From positions 1 to 37,991 of the forward strand of contig CAILZB010000019.1 of assembly GCA_903838565.1 (NCBI GenBank): a DNA stretch of 37,991 nt, written 5' to 3'. The DNA comes from an uncultured beta proteobacterium. GTDB lineage: Bacteria; Pseudomonadota; Gammaproteobacteria; Burkholderiales; Burkholderiaceae_C. The notes beneath the pieces were generated by a model, which was not told the DNA's origin, did no database searches, and saw nothing but the letters and a program-made list of their open reading frames with translations. Of this stretch, positions 8,194-16,761 are shown in pieces. Every line of letters starts with the position of its first letter. Position 1 is the first letter of the stretch. The translations under genes and the position numbers were made by a program.

Positions 8194-9183
8194 TCAGGGC
8201 TTGCGCGCTGCGACCAGCAGCACGAACTGATCGGCAAGCACGGTGGGCAGATAGACCTTCTTGTCGAGCGGATTCATGGCCATGGTCTTGGCGCCTTTTT
8301 CCGTCACCAGTTTCGCAGAAACGGTGTAGTGGTCCGCATCGTCCTGGTGGGCCACGGTCAGTGTGCCCGTGCCTCCGCCGCCCGAAGTCAGAACGGTGCG
8401 CGTGTCGGCGTCGTAGATCACGGCGTCCGGGTGCTCACCGATGGCGAAATGCGCGACCTTCTTACCGGAATGCGCGTCGGTCACGACCGCCACGCCATTG
8501 GCGCAGGCGGAGAACAGGCGTGCGTTCTTCACGTCCATGGCCAAACCTGTGGGCTCCACGCAGCCTTTCAGTGGCCACTTGGCGACGACCTTGTTGGAAG
8601 CCACGTCGATCACGTGCAGCTCCGACTTGTCCTCGACATTGAAGAAGATCTTGCCGTGCTCGTCGGACAGGGCAAACTCCGGTCGACCACCGACCTTGAC
8701 GCTGTCCACCACCTTCAAGGTCGTGGCGTCGATCACTTCGAAGTCCGCGCTGCTGCCGTTGAACGCGTAGACCTTGTGGGTCAGCGGCTCGTACAGGATG
8801 ACGTCGGGGTTCTTACCCTTGAGCGTGATTTCGGCCTGGGTCGCAAGCGACTCGAGGTCGAAGACGGTGACCGAATTGGTCTTGCCGTTGCTGGTGAAAC
8901 CCAGCTTGAGATCCTGGGCAATTGCCACGCCGTGCACGCCCTGTGTATTGGCAATCACCCCGACAGTCTTGCCCGAGGGTATTGCAACGACGTCGACCCG
9001 GTCGCCGCGCGTGACAAACAGGCGCTGGCGTTGGGCATCGATGGAGATGAAGTCCCACTTCGTCGCAGCCCCCAGAGGCAGACGTTGCACCACTTCGTAG
9101 GAGCCGGCATCGGCAGCCATGGCAGAAACACCGAACAGACCGGCCAGAGCCATGGTCAAAAAGTTCTTGCTGAAGTTGTTCAT
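8194..9183 (-). CDS. YncE-like periplasmic beta-propeller (YVTN repeat) protein
   Basis: A 329-residue protein with a signal peptide ending SAMAADA. The body consists of repeated beta-propeller blades with the recurring pattern of a hydrophobic strand, a turn, then V-x-V-(I/F)-D, for example VTVFDLES, FEVIDATTLKVV and LHVIDVASNKVV. This is the 40-residue YVTN/YncE repeat, here in six or seven blades. Family members bind ligands or protein partners in the periplasm; in Escherichia coli YncE is iron-regulated, but a defined reaction is not known. The gene is 22 bp downstream of the 862-aa TonB receptor and upstream of the acid phosphatase, so the three are probably co-transcribed. A role in handling the imported substrate is inference. 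Confidence 0.82.
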   Translation of the reverse strand: MNNFSKNFLTMALAGLFGVSAMAADAGSYEVVQRLPLGAATKWDFISIDAQRQRLFVTRGDRVDVVAIPSGKTVGVIANTQGVHGVAIAQDLKLGFTSNGKTNSVTVFDLESLATQAEITLKGKNPDVILYEPLTHKVYAFNGSSADFEVIDATTLKVVDSVKVGGRPEFALSDEHGKIFFNVEDKSELHVIDVASNKVVAKWPLKGCVEPTGLAMDVKNARLFSACANGVAVVTDAHSGKKVAHFAIGEHPDAVIYDADTRTVLTSGGGGTGTLTVAHQDDADHYTVSAKLVTEKGAKTMAMNPLDKKVYLPTVLADQFVLLVAARKP

Positions 9184-9205
9184 AGGGTGAATGGTGAGTG
9201 ATGGC

Positions 9206-11794
9206 TCAATAGGACAGGTTCAGGCCGAACTGGTAGGTGGCGCCGTAGAACTCGCGTTGGATCACGCGGTTGGAGCTGCCTTCGGAAAACACCATTGGCG
9301 TATTCGTCAGATTCTTCCCGTTGAAGTACAGCGAGACCTGCTTGTTCACCGCGTAGGATGAACCAAGGTCGAGCGAGAAGCGTGGCTCTGAAAATACGTC
9401 GGTACCCGGGCCGCCGATGCCAAACAGGTTGCGCGACAGGTAGTAGCCCGCCAGGCGCAGGTTCAGGCCGTTTTTCTCGTACGAGACCGAAGCGTTGGCC
9501 GTGTGCTTGGATGTGGACGGCAGCGACGAAGACTCTCCGGCGCGAATGGCAAAGCGCGAATCGACGTAGGTGTAGTTCAGCCCCAGACCCAGGCCGCTGA
9601 AGGTTGCGGGCAGGCCCTTGAGCTTTTGCTCGTAGTTGAATTCCAGGCCGCGCGCGTACGAACTGTCGATGTTGCTGTACGAGATCACGTGCGCCACGCC
9701 GACGAAGCCGGCGAACAGGCCATTGTTGGGGAAAGTCTGGCTCGTGACACCGTTGGCGATGTAGTTCTTGAATTCCTTGTCGAACACGCCGATCGACAGC
9801 ACGCCGGCGTCGTTCAGGTAGCGCTCGATCGAGAAGTCAAAGGAGTTCGCGGTGATGGGCTTCAGGTCGGGATTGCCCTGCGTCACCTGGTTCGCGGCCG
9901 GGTTCACGATCAACGAAGGCGTCACCTGATTGAAGCCCGGGCGGGCGATGGTGGACGAATACGCGGCGCGCGCAATCAGTGCAGGCTCGATTTCGTACCG
10001 GGCCTGAAGGCTGGGGAAGAAGTTGGCGTAGCTCTTGCTCGCGCTCACCGGACTGACGAAGGCGTTTCCGCTGGCGTCGACGCTCTTGCCGAAGGCCGAA
10101 TAGTTGCCCTTGGTGGACTCGACGCGTGCGCCGCCGGTGACTCCCAGTTTGCCCGACTGCATCTGGTACTGACCGTAGGCCGCGAGAACGTCTTCCTTGT
10201 CGGTCTGCGTCTGCATGGCGGAGTTGATCGCGTCGTTGGCGCTGATGGCCTGGAAGCTGGCCAGGGTGTTTTGCAGCAGGCCGGCTGTCATCTGCGGGCC
10301 GTTGTTGTACGCGCCATCGTAGAAGCTGACGTTGCCCCCGGATGAGGCACCGGTCAGTGGCAGCGCGGGAATGCCCGCATAGGAATACGGCTGGCCTCCC
10401 GCATTGCGGGTGCGCCAACGGCCGCTCACACCGACCTTGAGCGATTCCTCTTCAAAGCTGCCCCATTTGACCGGCATCTTGAGGTTTTCTGCGGTGGACA
10501 ATTCCTTGTCCCGAATGCTCTGCGTGCTGTTCTGGAACTTCACCAGCGTGTAGTTGGCCGGGTTCAGGTAGTCCGCGCCCGTGACCGTGAACTTGGGCGT
10601 ATTGCCTGCACCACTGTTGTTGTACGTGATGCTGCCCGACGCGGGCGTGAAGTTGAAGTCCGAGTTGTAGTCGTGCAGCTTGTTGAACGATCCCTGGGTG
10701 TAGCCCACCCGGTAGTCGACGACCTTGTCGCCCAGCTTGTTCTTGCCACCGATGACGAACACCTTGTTGTTGATGCGTTCCTTTTCGTCGCGCAGCGTCT
10801 TGTCAAAGCCGTTGGCCGTGATGCCGTCGGTGAAGACCCCGTTGGCCAGCGTCGGGCTGCCGTCCGACGTCACCGTGAGGCGATTGCGCAGAACGGTCTC
10901 GGTGTAGCCTGCATCAAAGAAGCGCACGTAGTAGTTGCTGTCCTGATCGGGCTGATAGCCCAGGTCGAAACCCAGGCCGTGGCGCTTGCGGTTGTACTGG
11001 TAGTGGCGCTGATCCCAACCGGCATAGGCAAGAGGCGAGTTCACGCCGTCGTCAATGAAGCCGGGTTCGACATCGTCGATGCCGCGCTTGTCTTCGTAGT
11101 ACGAGGCCGTGAACACGACGGAAAACGGTCGGTCCGAGTAGCCTTCGGCTGCACTCTGGCCGCTGGTGCCGCTGCCAAAGCGCCCGCCGGTGGAGATCGA
11201 CAGGTCGGCGATGCCGGTCTTGCGCAGCGCCTCATAGCCGGTACCGATGCGCGCTTCGAGGAAGGGCGCACTGTTGCGCGGCGCGGTCTTGGGCGTGATC
11301 TCTATCGTTCCGCCCAGGGCCTCGGCGTCCTGCTCCGGCAGGTTCGATTTGGTCACCGTGATGGCGCCCACGAGTCCGGTGGGAATTGCATCCAGCGCCA
11401 CCGCGCGTCCGCCGCCGAAAGGCGAGGCGTTGTTCGACGGTGGCAGGCGCAGGCCGCCAAATGTGGTGCTGTTGAGGTCGGCGTCGAGGCCTCGGATATT
11501 GATGAAGCGACCTTCGCCGGTATCGGTTTCCAGCGAGATTCCCGGGATGCGGCGCACGGTCTCGGCGATGTTCACATCGGGCAACTTGCGCATTTCCTCC
11601 ACGGTCATGACATTGATCAGATTGGGCGCCTCTTCCTGGGCCTTGCGCGCCACCGAGTTGGGCGTGCGCTGTGCACTGATGGTGATGGTTTCCAGCGCCG
11701 ACATGGGCGCTGGCGCCTGCTGCGCCGACACTGTGGCGGCGTAGGCTTGGACGATGAGCAGGGAGATCAGGGAGCGTTTGGGGCTGAAGGCCAT
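9206..11794 (-). CDS. TonB-dependent outer-membrane receptor (862 aa)
   Basis: A large TonB-dependent transporter. It has a signal peptide ending at about residue 24 (VSAQQ), a TonB-box-like ETITISAQR near residues 35-43, and a plug with LPDVNIAETVRRIPGISLE, GRFINIRGLD and LGGTIEITPKTA. The long barrel ends in YQFGLNLSY with the terminal aromatic needed for Bam recognition. The plug wording (PDVNIAE, RIPGIS, ITVTKSNLPEQDAEALGG) matches the subfamily often placed near sugar or phospho-ligand enzymes (TonB-dependent receptor, Caulobacter type). It is the first gene of the minus-strand run that includes the propeller, phosphatase and second receptor. Translation starts at the ATG preceded by a weak GGA 11 bases upstream. 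The substrate is unknown; the adjacent phosphatase suggests an organophosphate. Confidence 0.9.
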   Translation of the reverse strand: MAFSPKRSLISLLIVQAYAATVSAQQAPAPMSALETITISAQRTPNSVARKAQEEAPNLINVMTVEEMRKLPDVNIAETVRRIPGISLETDTGEGRFINIRGLDADLNSTTFGGLRLPPSNNASPFGGGRAVALDAIPTGLVGAITVTKSNLPEQDAEALGGTIEITPKTAPRNSAPFLEARIGTGYEALRKTGIADLSISTGGRFGSGTSGQSAAEGYSDRPFSVVFTASYYEDKRGIDDVEPGFIDDGVNSPLAYAGWDQRHYQYNRKRHGLGFDLGYQPDQDSNYYVRFFDAGYTETVLRNRLTVTSDGSPTLANGVFTDGITANGFDKTLRDEKERINNKVFVIGGKNKLGDKVVDYRVGYTQGSFNKLHDYNSDFNFTPASGSITYNNSGAGNTPKFTVTGADYLNPANYTLVKFQNSTQSIRDKELSTAENLKMPVKWGSFEEESLKVGVSGRWRTRNAGGQPYSYAGIPALPLTGASSGGNVSFYDGAYNNGPQMTAGLLQNTLASFQAISANDAINSAMQTQTDKEDVLAAYGQYQMQSGKLGVTGGARVESTKGNYSAFGKSVDASGNAFVSPVSASKSYANFFPSLQARYEIEPALIARAAYSSTIARPGFNQVTPSLIVNPAANQVTQGNPDLKPITANSFDFSIERYLNDAGVLSIGVFDKEFKNYIANGVTSQTFPNNGLFAGFVGVAHVISYSNIDSSYARGLEFNYEQKLKGLPATFSGLGLGLNYTYVDSRFAIRAGESSSLPSTSKHTANASVSYEKNGLNLRLAGYYLSRNLFGIGGPGTDVFSEPRFSLDLGSSYAVNKQVSLYFNGKNLTNTPMVFSEGSSNRVIQREFYGATYQFGLNLSY

Positions 11795-12002
11795 GATGGG
11801 TGTTTCCGTGGTGAGTGAATGGGTTCACAACGGAATCTAAAATTCCAACAAGACGCTGCCGTGTCGTTACCGCATCTTTACATTGCCGTTGGTTCGGCGA
11901 GACAGGGCGCGATGTTCCAGTCGGAACCCGACAGGTGTCTCACGGGCCCCATGCGCGCACATTCGATGGACAACCCACACCCGATCGGCAGGCACATCGA
12001 AG
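11795..12002. promoter_or_regulatory. Promoter region with Pho-box-like repeats (11866-11882)
   Basis: This is the leader of the leftward receptor-phosphatase run. Reading the minus strand, TGTAAA (11882-11877) and GGTAAC (11871-11866) are spaced 11 bp apart, and a third related hexamer GGCAGC follows at the same spacing. This loosely resembles the PhoB box (two TGTCAT-like hexamers at 11-bp spacing), about 75 bp before the start codon. A short palindrome, GGAAT/ATTCC, surrounds a TTTAGA that could be a -10 element at 11831-11845. The match is weak and rests on spacing and on the phosphatase in the operon. The part nearer 12002 shows nothing else. Confidence 0.25.
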
Positions 12003-13592
12003 TCAGGCTAACGCGAGGACCGGTGATGGAAGGCGAAATTGACCGGTCATGCCCCTGAGGTCGCTGGCGCGCTCCTGTAAGGTCTGCGCGGCGGCACTCG
12101 ACTCCTCTATCACGGCCGAGTTCTCCTGCGTCATCCTGTCAAGCTGGTTGACCGCCGCATGGATGCTGGACATGCCGGAACTTTGACCCAGCGTCTCGGC
12201 ATTGATGGTGGCGATGGCATTCGCCACCCGGTTGATGGACTCCACGATGAGCGCCATGGTTGAGCGCGCCTGAGCCACATTCTTCGTGCCGATCTCCACC
12301 TTGTCGACCGAGTCACCAATGAGCGCCTTGATTTGGCGCGCCGCTGCGCCGGAGCGATTGGCCAGCACCCGCACCTCGGCCGCAACGACGGCGAACCCTC
12401 GGCCTTCGGGGCCGGCCCGGGCCGCCTCCACCGCGGCATTCAGGGCCAGGATGTTGGTCTGAAAGGCGATGCCATCGATGACGGCGGTGATATCGACGAT
12501 CTGGCGCGAGGAATCCCGGATGTCAGACATCGTCTGCATCAACTCCTTCATCACGGCGCTTCCCTCGTCGGCCTGCGCCGCAGCCACGCGGGCCATGGAT
12601 TCCCCCCCGGCTGCCGATTGCATGGTCTGGCGCATGGCCATCGCAATTTGCTCCACCAGCGCAGAAGTCTGCTGCAGGAAGGACGCCGCAAGTTCGGTCC
12701 GATTGGAAAAATCCAGATTGCCCACGGCAATCTCCGTGGCACCGTCGGCAACGCTGCGGCTGGCCATCTGGGCCTGATCCACCAGATGGTGCAGGGACGC
12801 CTGCATGCGACTCAAGGCCGTCAGAAGGCGACCCCCTTCGTCGCGGTCATGCCCCTCGATCGGCTCCGTCAAGTCCAAGGCCGCAACCCGATTCGCGGTA
12901 TCGACCGCCTGGCTGATCGGCCGCGTGATGGCGCGTACCAGCCAGAACGAAAGCACGCCTCCCAGCAACAGCGCAACCAGTCCGAACAGCACCAGACCCC
13001 ATTGCGCGGAACTGCTCAATTTTTCTATCTGCTTGGCCGCTGCATCGATCGTGCTGCGCTGCGAACTTTCCAGCTGGGCCACTTTCTGCATCATGGCCTG
13101 GGACGAAGGTTTCAGACGCGTAGCATAGACCCTCTCGATGTTGGCGGTCACACCGCCATCGCGTGCCACCGTCAGCTCCTGCATGGCCTTGTTGAAGTCC
13201 TGGTTCGACTGGATCATCGCGTCCAGCAGCAGATGATCCTGCGGGGTCCTCAGCGTCGATCCAAGCAGCTTGAGCAACTCATCCACCTTGGATGACGTCT
13301 GGGCCATCTCCGGCGACAGGGCGTCACCCACTTGCGGCTCGGAGCTCAGCGCCAAGGCTTTCGAACGCGCGACGTTCACCGCCACGTGGCTCTGCAATTC
13401 ACCCGCGAGGCGCTCCGTCACCATGGCCTGCGAAACCATGCGATCGGTCTCCTGCTCGACCCTGTTCAAGGACCAGATTCCCAGCACCGACCCGACCAGT
13501 GCGACGCCCAGAACCACCGCGAATACGCTCAGAATGCTGCGTGAGAATGAGGCCGGCGCCGCAGGCTTGAGTGGAAGATCCGAAATCGACAT
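12003..13592 (-). CDS. Methyl-accepting chemotaxis protein
   Basis: A 529-residue transmembrane chemoreceptor. It has a first membrane helix at about 20-40, a four-helix-bundle-type periplasmic domain (about 40-190) and a second membrane helix at about 200-222 (WGLVLFGLVALLLGG). A HAMP domain follows (RPISQAVDTANRVAALDL), then the cytoplasmic signalling coil with the nearly invariant hairpin tip IDGIAFQTNILALNAAVEAA and RVLANRSGAAARQIK. It passes ligand signals to CheA/CheW and flagellar control. The C-terminus (FRLPSPVLALA) has no CheR-binding pentapeptide. The start was placed at 13592 (MSISDLPLK); a GTG 12 codons upstream is in frame and also possible. It is transcribed toward the TonB receptor but ends 208 bp before it, so it is probably a separate unit. 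Confidence 0.92.
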   Translation of the reverse strand: MSISDLPLKPAAPASFSRSILSVFAVVLGVALVGSVLGIWSLNRVEQETDRMVSQAMVTERLAGELQSHVAVNVARSKALALSSEPQVGDALSPEMAQTSSKVDELLKLLGSTLRTPQDHLLLDAMIQSNQDFNKAMQELTVARDGGVTANIERVYATRLKPSSQAMMQKVAQLESSQRSTIDAAAKQIEKLSSSAQWGLVLFGLVALLLGGVLSFWLVRAITRPISQAVDTANRVAALDLTEPIEGHDRDEGGRLLTALSRMQASLHHLVDQAQMASRSVADGATEIAVGNLDFSNRTELAASFLQQTSALVEQIAMAMRQTMQSAAGGESMARVAAAQADEGSAVMKELMQTMSDIRDSSRQIVDITAVIDGIAFQTNILALNAAVEAARAGPEGRGFAVVAAEVRVLANRSGAAARQIKALIGDSVDKVEIGTKNVAQARSTMALIVESINRVANAIATINAETLGQSSGMSSIHAAVNQLDRMTQENSAVIEESSAAAQTLQERASDLRGMTGQFRLPSPVLALA

Positions 13593-13851
13593 GCAGGCAC
13601 ATCCCGGATTTGCAAACCGGGAGCTCACGAAATGAATGTAGAGTCACGATTATTTTTCAATGGTGTGACCCCGCAATGACAGGCAGCGCCACGGTGCCCG
13701 CGTTGGGTGGGCGGATCGCCAAATACCTGGAAGTGCGGATGACGGGGCATCTCAACAACAGGAAACCAACTGGGGTTTGGATCGCACGAGTGCCAGCGCA
13801 CCTCTTGTCCAGTCCCATCCGGATCGGTCATCACTGTTTTAAGATCGGCAG

Positions 13852-14349
13852 ATGCACAGGACCAAAACCAACGTACTTTTTGTTTCCCGGAGCAATGCTT
13901 TCAGGAGTCTGCTGGCAGAGGCCTGCCTGCGACAGCTTGGAGCCCATAAGTTCAAGGTTTATTCTTGCGGAGTGCCGTCAGAAGTCGCACAAACTCCCGA
14001 CAGCTGGGCCCTGCTTGCACTTCAAACGGCGGGCATTCCCACAACCGGTCTGACGTGCAAGGGGTGGACCGAATTCACCCGAAGCGGTGCGCCAAGGATG
14101 GATTTCGTCATCTCCCTTGATGCTAAAACGGCAGGTGATCACCCGAATTGGAAAGGTCAACCGGAAACTGCGCTTTGGGACTACCCCGCGCTGACGGACC
14201 TCAAAGGCAAAAAGGGAAATCCTGGCATTGACTCGATCCAGACTCTGGTCTCGTTGCGACGCCGCGTCGAGTTGCTGGTCAGCCTTCATTCGAGGGTGCA
14301 AACCCGCTCCGAGTTACGTCACGACCTGCGTGATTTGGCCCACATCTAG
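13852..14349 (+). CDS. Low-molecular-weight phosphatase/ArsC-like protein lacking catalytic Cys
   Basis: A 165-residue protein with the LMW protein-tyrosine-phosphatase/arsenate-reductase fold. The N-terminus VLFVSRSNAFRSLLAEA aligns with the family's C-x5-R-S phosphate loop, but the nucleophilic Cys is Ser12 (codon TCC, one base from TGC). Arg18 and Ser19 of the loop are kept, as is the following helix (SLLAEACLR). Later blocks, YSCGV and WDYPALTD, correspond to the family's GT(H/R) strand and a WxxPDP-like acid loop; the WDYPALTD change makes the general acid uncertain. The protein could bind phospho-ligands or arsenate without turnover. It stands alone, is not next to ars genes, and its upstream 200 bp have no clear promoter apart from TTTTAAGA just before the start. 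Confidence 0.75.
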   Translation: MHRTKTNVLFVSRSNAFRSLLAEACLRQLGAHKFKVYSCGVPSEVAQTPDSWALLALQTAGIPTTGLTCKGWTEFTRSGAPRMDFVISLDAKTAGDHPNWKGQPETALWDYPALTDLKGKKGNPGIDSIQTLVSLRRRVELLVSLHSRVQTRSELRHDLRDLAHI

Positions 14350-14356
14350 CGCGGCC

Positions 14357-14394
14357 GCGCGGCCACCTGCCAGACCGGGTTAACCTGGCCGCGC
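14357..14394. terminator. 9-bp inverted repeat just after the phosphatase-like gene
   Basis: GCGCGGCCA (14357-14365) and TGGCCGCGC (14386-14394) are perfect inverted copies separated by 20 bases, starting 8 bp after the stop codon. The hairpin is GC-rich but has no T-tail (TTCACGTCTT follows), so termination is only possible, not shown. Confidence 0.3.
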
Positions 14395-14583
14395 TTCACG
14401 TCTTGCGGCGCGTGTCGGGAAGACTGGCCTCGTGCTCAGTGCAATGACCATTGACGGCGCAATACGGGGAGCTCTGTCCTTGGGGATGGACGCCCGAACC
14501 TCGCGCACCAGCGGATCGTCTTTTCCGTAGCGGCACTCAAGGTCCAACGCCAAAATCTCACGACCATCCCTGCAGCGGATCAT
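14380..14583 (-). CDS. Small hypothetical protein (67 aa), weak
   Basis: An open frame of 67 codons from an ATG at 14583, preceded by GGGG 10 bases upstream. The product is charged (ILALDLECRYGKDDPLVREV in its first half), protein-like in composition, and has no signal peptide, membrane segment or family I recognise. It overlaps the inverted repeat that follows the phosphatase-like gene, and a 23-codon extension upstream is possible. The codon pattern is ordinary but the frame is short, so it could be chance. Confidence 0.25.
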   Translation of the reverse strand: MIRCRDGREILALDLECRYGKDDPLVREVRASIPKDRAPRIAPSMVIALSTRPVFPTRAARREARPG

Positions 14584-14916
14584 GTTCAAACCCCAATTGT
14601 GATTCGGTGGCCCATTGTGGCACACGGGTCTGAGGCTTCGTTGACAGGTCACCGCGCCGCAGCGGCGGCAGCGCCATCCGCCATCACGGAACCGATGTCA
14701 CCGATATTTACAAAAACGACATGAAAGCTTCATGCAATGCCGGCAAGATGGCTCCAAAATCACACCAATAAAAGACCTCGAAAATCGACACGATGTGAAG
14801 ATCGTCATGCGGTTCAGGTCTCCCTTTCTGCCTCCATCTCTCCATCTGTTGTCGACCTCCATGTCGGGTTGAAACCGTGAGGTTTTCGTCAATTTGTTCA
14901 GCTCGAGAAGGTGCCC
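14584..14916. other. Intergenic region before hypothetical gene
   Basis: I see no gene in this stretch. It includes a locally AT-rich part (14756-14795) that could hold a promoter for the next gene, but there is no clean -35/-10 pair. A GAGAAGG at 14904-14910 is the ribosome site of the following gene. Confidence 0.35.
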
Positions 14917-15351
14917 ATGAAGCCCATCGTCCCCCAGATTTCGCCCGTCTTGGACGACGTCTTGTCCGAACCCTCGGCTATCCCGGTTGCGGAGTTGGTG
15001 GCGCACGTCTATGCCACCGCGCCGCCAGAGTTTCGCATCAGCTTGCTTGAGCAATTGCTGAAGCCCTTGGGCGTGCTCTCGCTGATGGCGTTTGCAGACG
15101 GCGTCTTCGCAAAGATACGTTTTTCCAGCGGCTGGCCGGCCATGAGCATCCGGTTTGAAGATGCACAGAAGGTGCAGGTCAAGGATGTCGTTGCGTTGGT
15201 GGGACGCTTGCAGCAGGTCAGCGTTGAATCCCTTGACGGGATCGCCAAGATGCTGGCCGCTGCGCCCAATTTGAGCGGGGCCGCTGCAGCCGCGCTGGCG
15301 TTGACGGTGCTGATTCAACACACCCGAAATCGCCGCGACGCCGAGCTGTAG
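14917..15351 (+). CDS. Hypothetical cytoplasmic protein (144 aa)
   Basis: A 144-residue protein whose ATG at 14917 lies 6 bases after a strong GAGAAGG ribosome site, with an in-frame GTG two codons earlier. I do not recognise a named family. The sequence is mostly helical, with repeated Leu/Val/Ala heptads (RISLLEQLLKPLGVLSLMAF) and a C-terminal Ala-rich hydrophobic segment (GAAAAALALTVLIQ) that may be amphipathic or loosely membrane-associated. There is no signal peptide. The long minus-strand frame over the same region is a shadow. It converges with the ABC ATPase gene (52 bp apart). Function unknown. Confidence 0.65.
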   Translation: MKPIVPQISPVLDDVLSEPSAIPVAELVAHVYATAPPEFRISLLEQLLKPLGVLSLMAFADGVFAKIRFSSGWPAMSIRFEDAQKVQVKDVVALVGRLQQVSVESLDGIAKMLAAAPNLSGAAAAALALTVLIQHTRNRRDAEL

Positions 15352-15403
15352 GCAAACCCCAATCCGCTGTGCTGCAGGCCGCTACGGCACCGGCAGCGGC
15401 TGG

Positions 15404-16747
15404 TCAGAGGCGGTTTTCCGCCGTCATCAGGTCCTCATCCTCCTGCGGCACAAAAACCATTCGTGTCTTGTTGTTGATGTCCATGAGACCGGCATAGCGA
15501 CCCCAGGCAATCATGGTCTGGAACACACGCTCCGGGTTGTCGTACGGAAGGGCGCTGGCGATGTCCTTGATGACCCGGTCTGCATCGACCTCTTCGTATT
15601 CCTTCAACAGCGCGATGATGATGTGGAACAGACGCAGCTTGAACACCTGCTCCGCAAAGATCGTGCGCCTGACCACGCGGTCGGCGGCGACAAATCTCTT
15701 TCCCAGTTCCGTGAACCGGACTTCCTGCTTGGGCGTATCAACCAGGTCCAGGATCTCGGCGGCCTTGACGATGGAGATGGTTTCGCCAAATTCCTTGCCG
15801 ATTTCATCCGAGATGTCGTAGATGTTGGAGAGTTCTGGCGAGTCGTTCAGGATGCTCATCAAGCCCAGGATCTGACCGACCGGGACAAAGGGGATCGACT
15901 CCATGCGCGAGCGTCCGCGGGAAACGGGCTGGCCGGCGACCGGCGCTTCTGCCGGAAGATCGGGCAGTGTCATGGTCGTGATGGACTCGTGGATGATGCT
16001 GACCAGGCGTTGAAACTCCGGGTCCTTGGCGTCGCGCGGATAGGGCAGCTTGTTTTCCAGCACCAGGCCCAGGCGCCCCGGATTGGGAAACACCACCACG
16101 ATGCGATTGGCCATTTCGACGGCCTCCTCGATGTTGTGCGTCACCATGAAGATCGAGCTCAATCCGTTCTCCGGGCTGTGCCACAGGCTGATCAGTTCCT
16201 GGCGCAGGTTTTCGGCCGTCAGCACGTCCAGTGCGCTGAAGGCCTCGTCCAGGCACAGCAGCTTGGGCTGCGAGACAAGGGCGCGCGCAATGCCGACGCG
16301 CTGGCGCATGCCGCCTGACAACTCCCTGGGGTAGGCGGCGTGGTAATTGCCCAGACCGATCAACTCGATCGCGCGGTCCACCGCGGTGTCGCGCTCGGCG
16401 CGGGACACTTTGCGCGCCATCAGGCCCACCGCGACATTCTGCTCGACGGTCAGCCAGGGATACAGCGCAAAGGTCTGAAACACCACCGAGGCGTCCGGGT
16501 TCACGCCTTCGAGCCGCTTGCCGTTGGCCAGCACGCGGCCCGAGGACGGCTCCACCAGACCCGTGAGGCAGCGCAGGATGGTGGACTTTCCCGATCCGGA
16601 TTGACCCAGCAGCGCCAGCAGCTCGCCCTGCTGCACGGCCAGGTCGATGTGTTCCAGCACCTTGAGTTCGTGCCCGCCCGAGGTCTTGAACGTCTTGGAG
16701 ACCGCGCTGAGTTCAGCGACGGGAGGTGCGACTTCTTTGGTATTCAT
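15404..16747 (-). CDS. ABC transporter ATPase with C-terminal AAA-associated domain (nitrate/sulfonate type)
   Basis: A 447-residue ATPase that powers the double permease encoded just upstream. The first 250 residues hold all ABC motifs: Walker A GQSGSGKST, signature LSGGMRQR, Walker B LLCLDEAFSALD and H-loop VTHNIEEAV. The Walker B is followed by Ala rather than the more usual Pro (DEA, not DEP). From about residue 290 a second domain (PVGQILGLMSILND... RFVAADRVVRRTIFAEQVF) matches the AAA-associated C-terminal domain found on some NitT/TauT-type ATPases, probably regulatory. The start is set at the ATG at 16747; a TTG four codons upstream is also in frame. The ATG is 14 bp after the permease stop, so the two form an operon. 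The likely substrate class is nitrate, sulfonate or bicarbonate-like anions. Confidence 0.88.
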   Translation of the reverse strand: MNTKEVAPPVAELSAVSKTFKTSGGHELKVLEHIDLAVQQGELLALLGQSGSGKSTILRCLTGLVEPSSGRVLANGKRLEGVNPDASVVFQTFALYPWLTVEQNVAVGLMARKVSRAERDTAVDRAIELIGLGNYHAAYPRELSGGMRQRVGIARALVSQPKLLCLDEAFSALDVLTAENLRQELISLWHSPENGLSSIFMVTHNIEEAVEMANRIVVVFPNPGRLGLVLENKLPYPRDAKDPEFQRLVSIIHESITTMTLPDLPAEAPVAGQPVSRGRSRMESIPFVPVGQILGLMSILNDSPELSNIYDISDEIGKEFGETISIVKAAEILDLVDTPKQEVRFTELGKRFVAADRVVRRTIFAEQVFKLRLFHIIIALLKEYEEVDADRVIKDIASALPYDNPERVFQTMIAWGRYAGLMDINNKTRMVFVPQEDEDLMTAENRL

Positions 16748-16761
16748 GGGGGAGTCCAAGG

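Noticed and set aside
14698..15321. 207-codon minus-strand open frame opposite the 144-aa hypothetical gene
   Set aside because: The plus-strand gene has a strong ribosome site and a more ordinary protein composition; the minus frame is rich in Gln/His/Arg as expected of a shadow.
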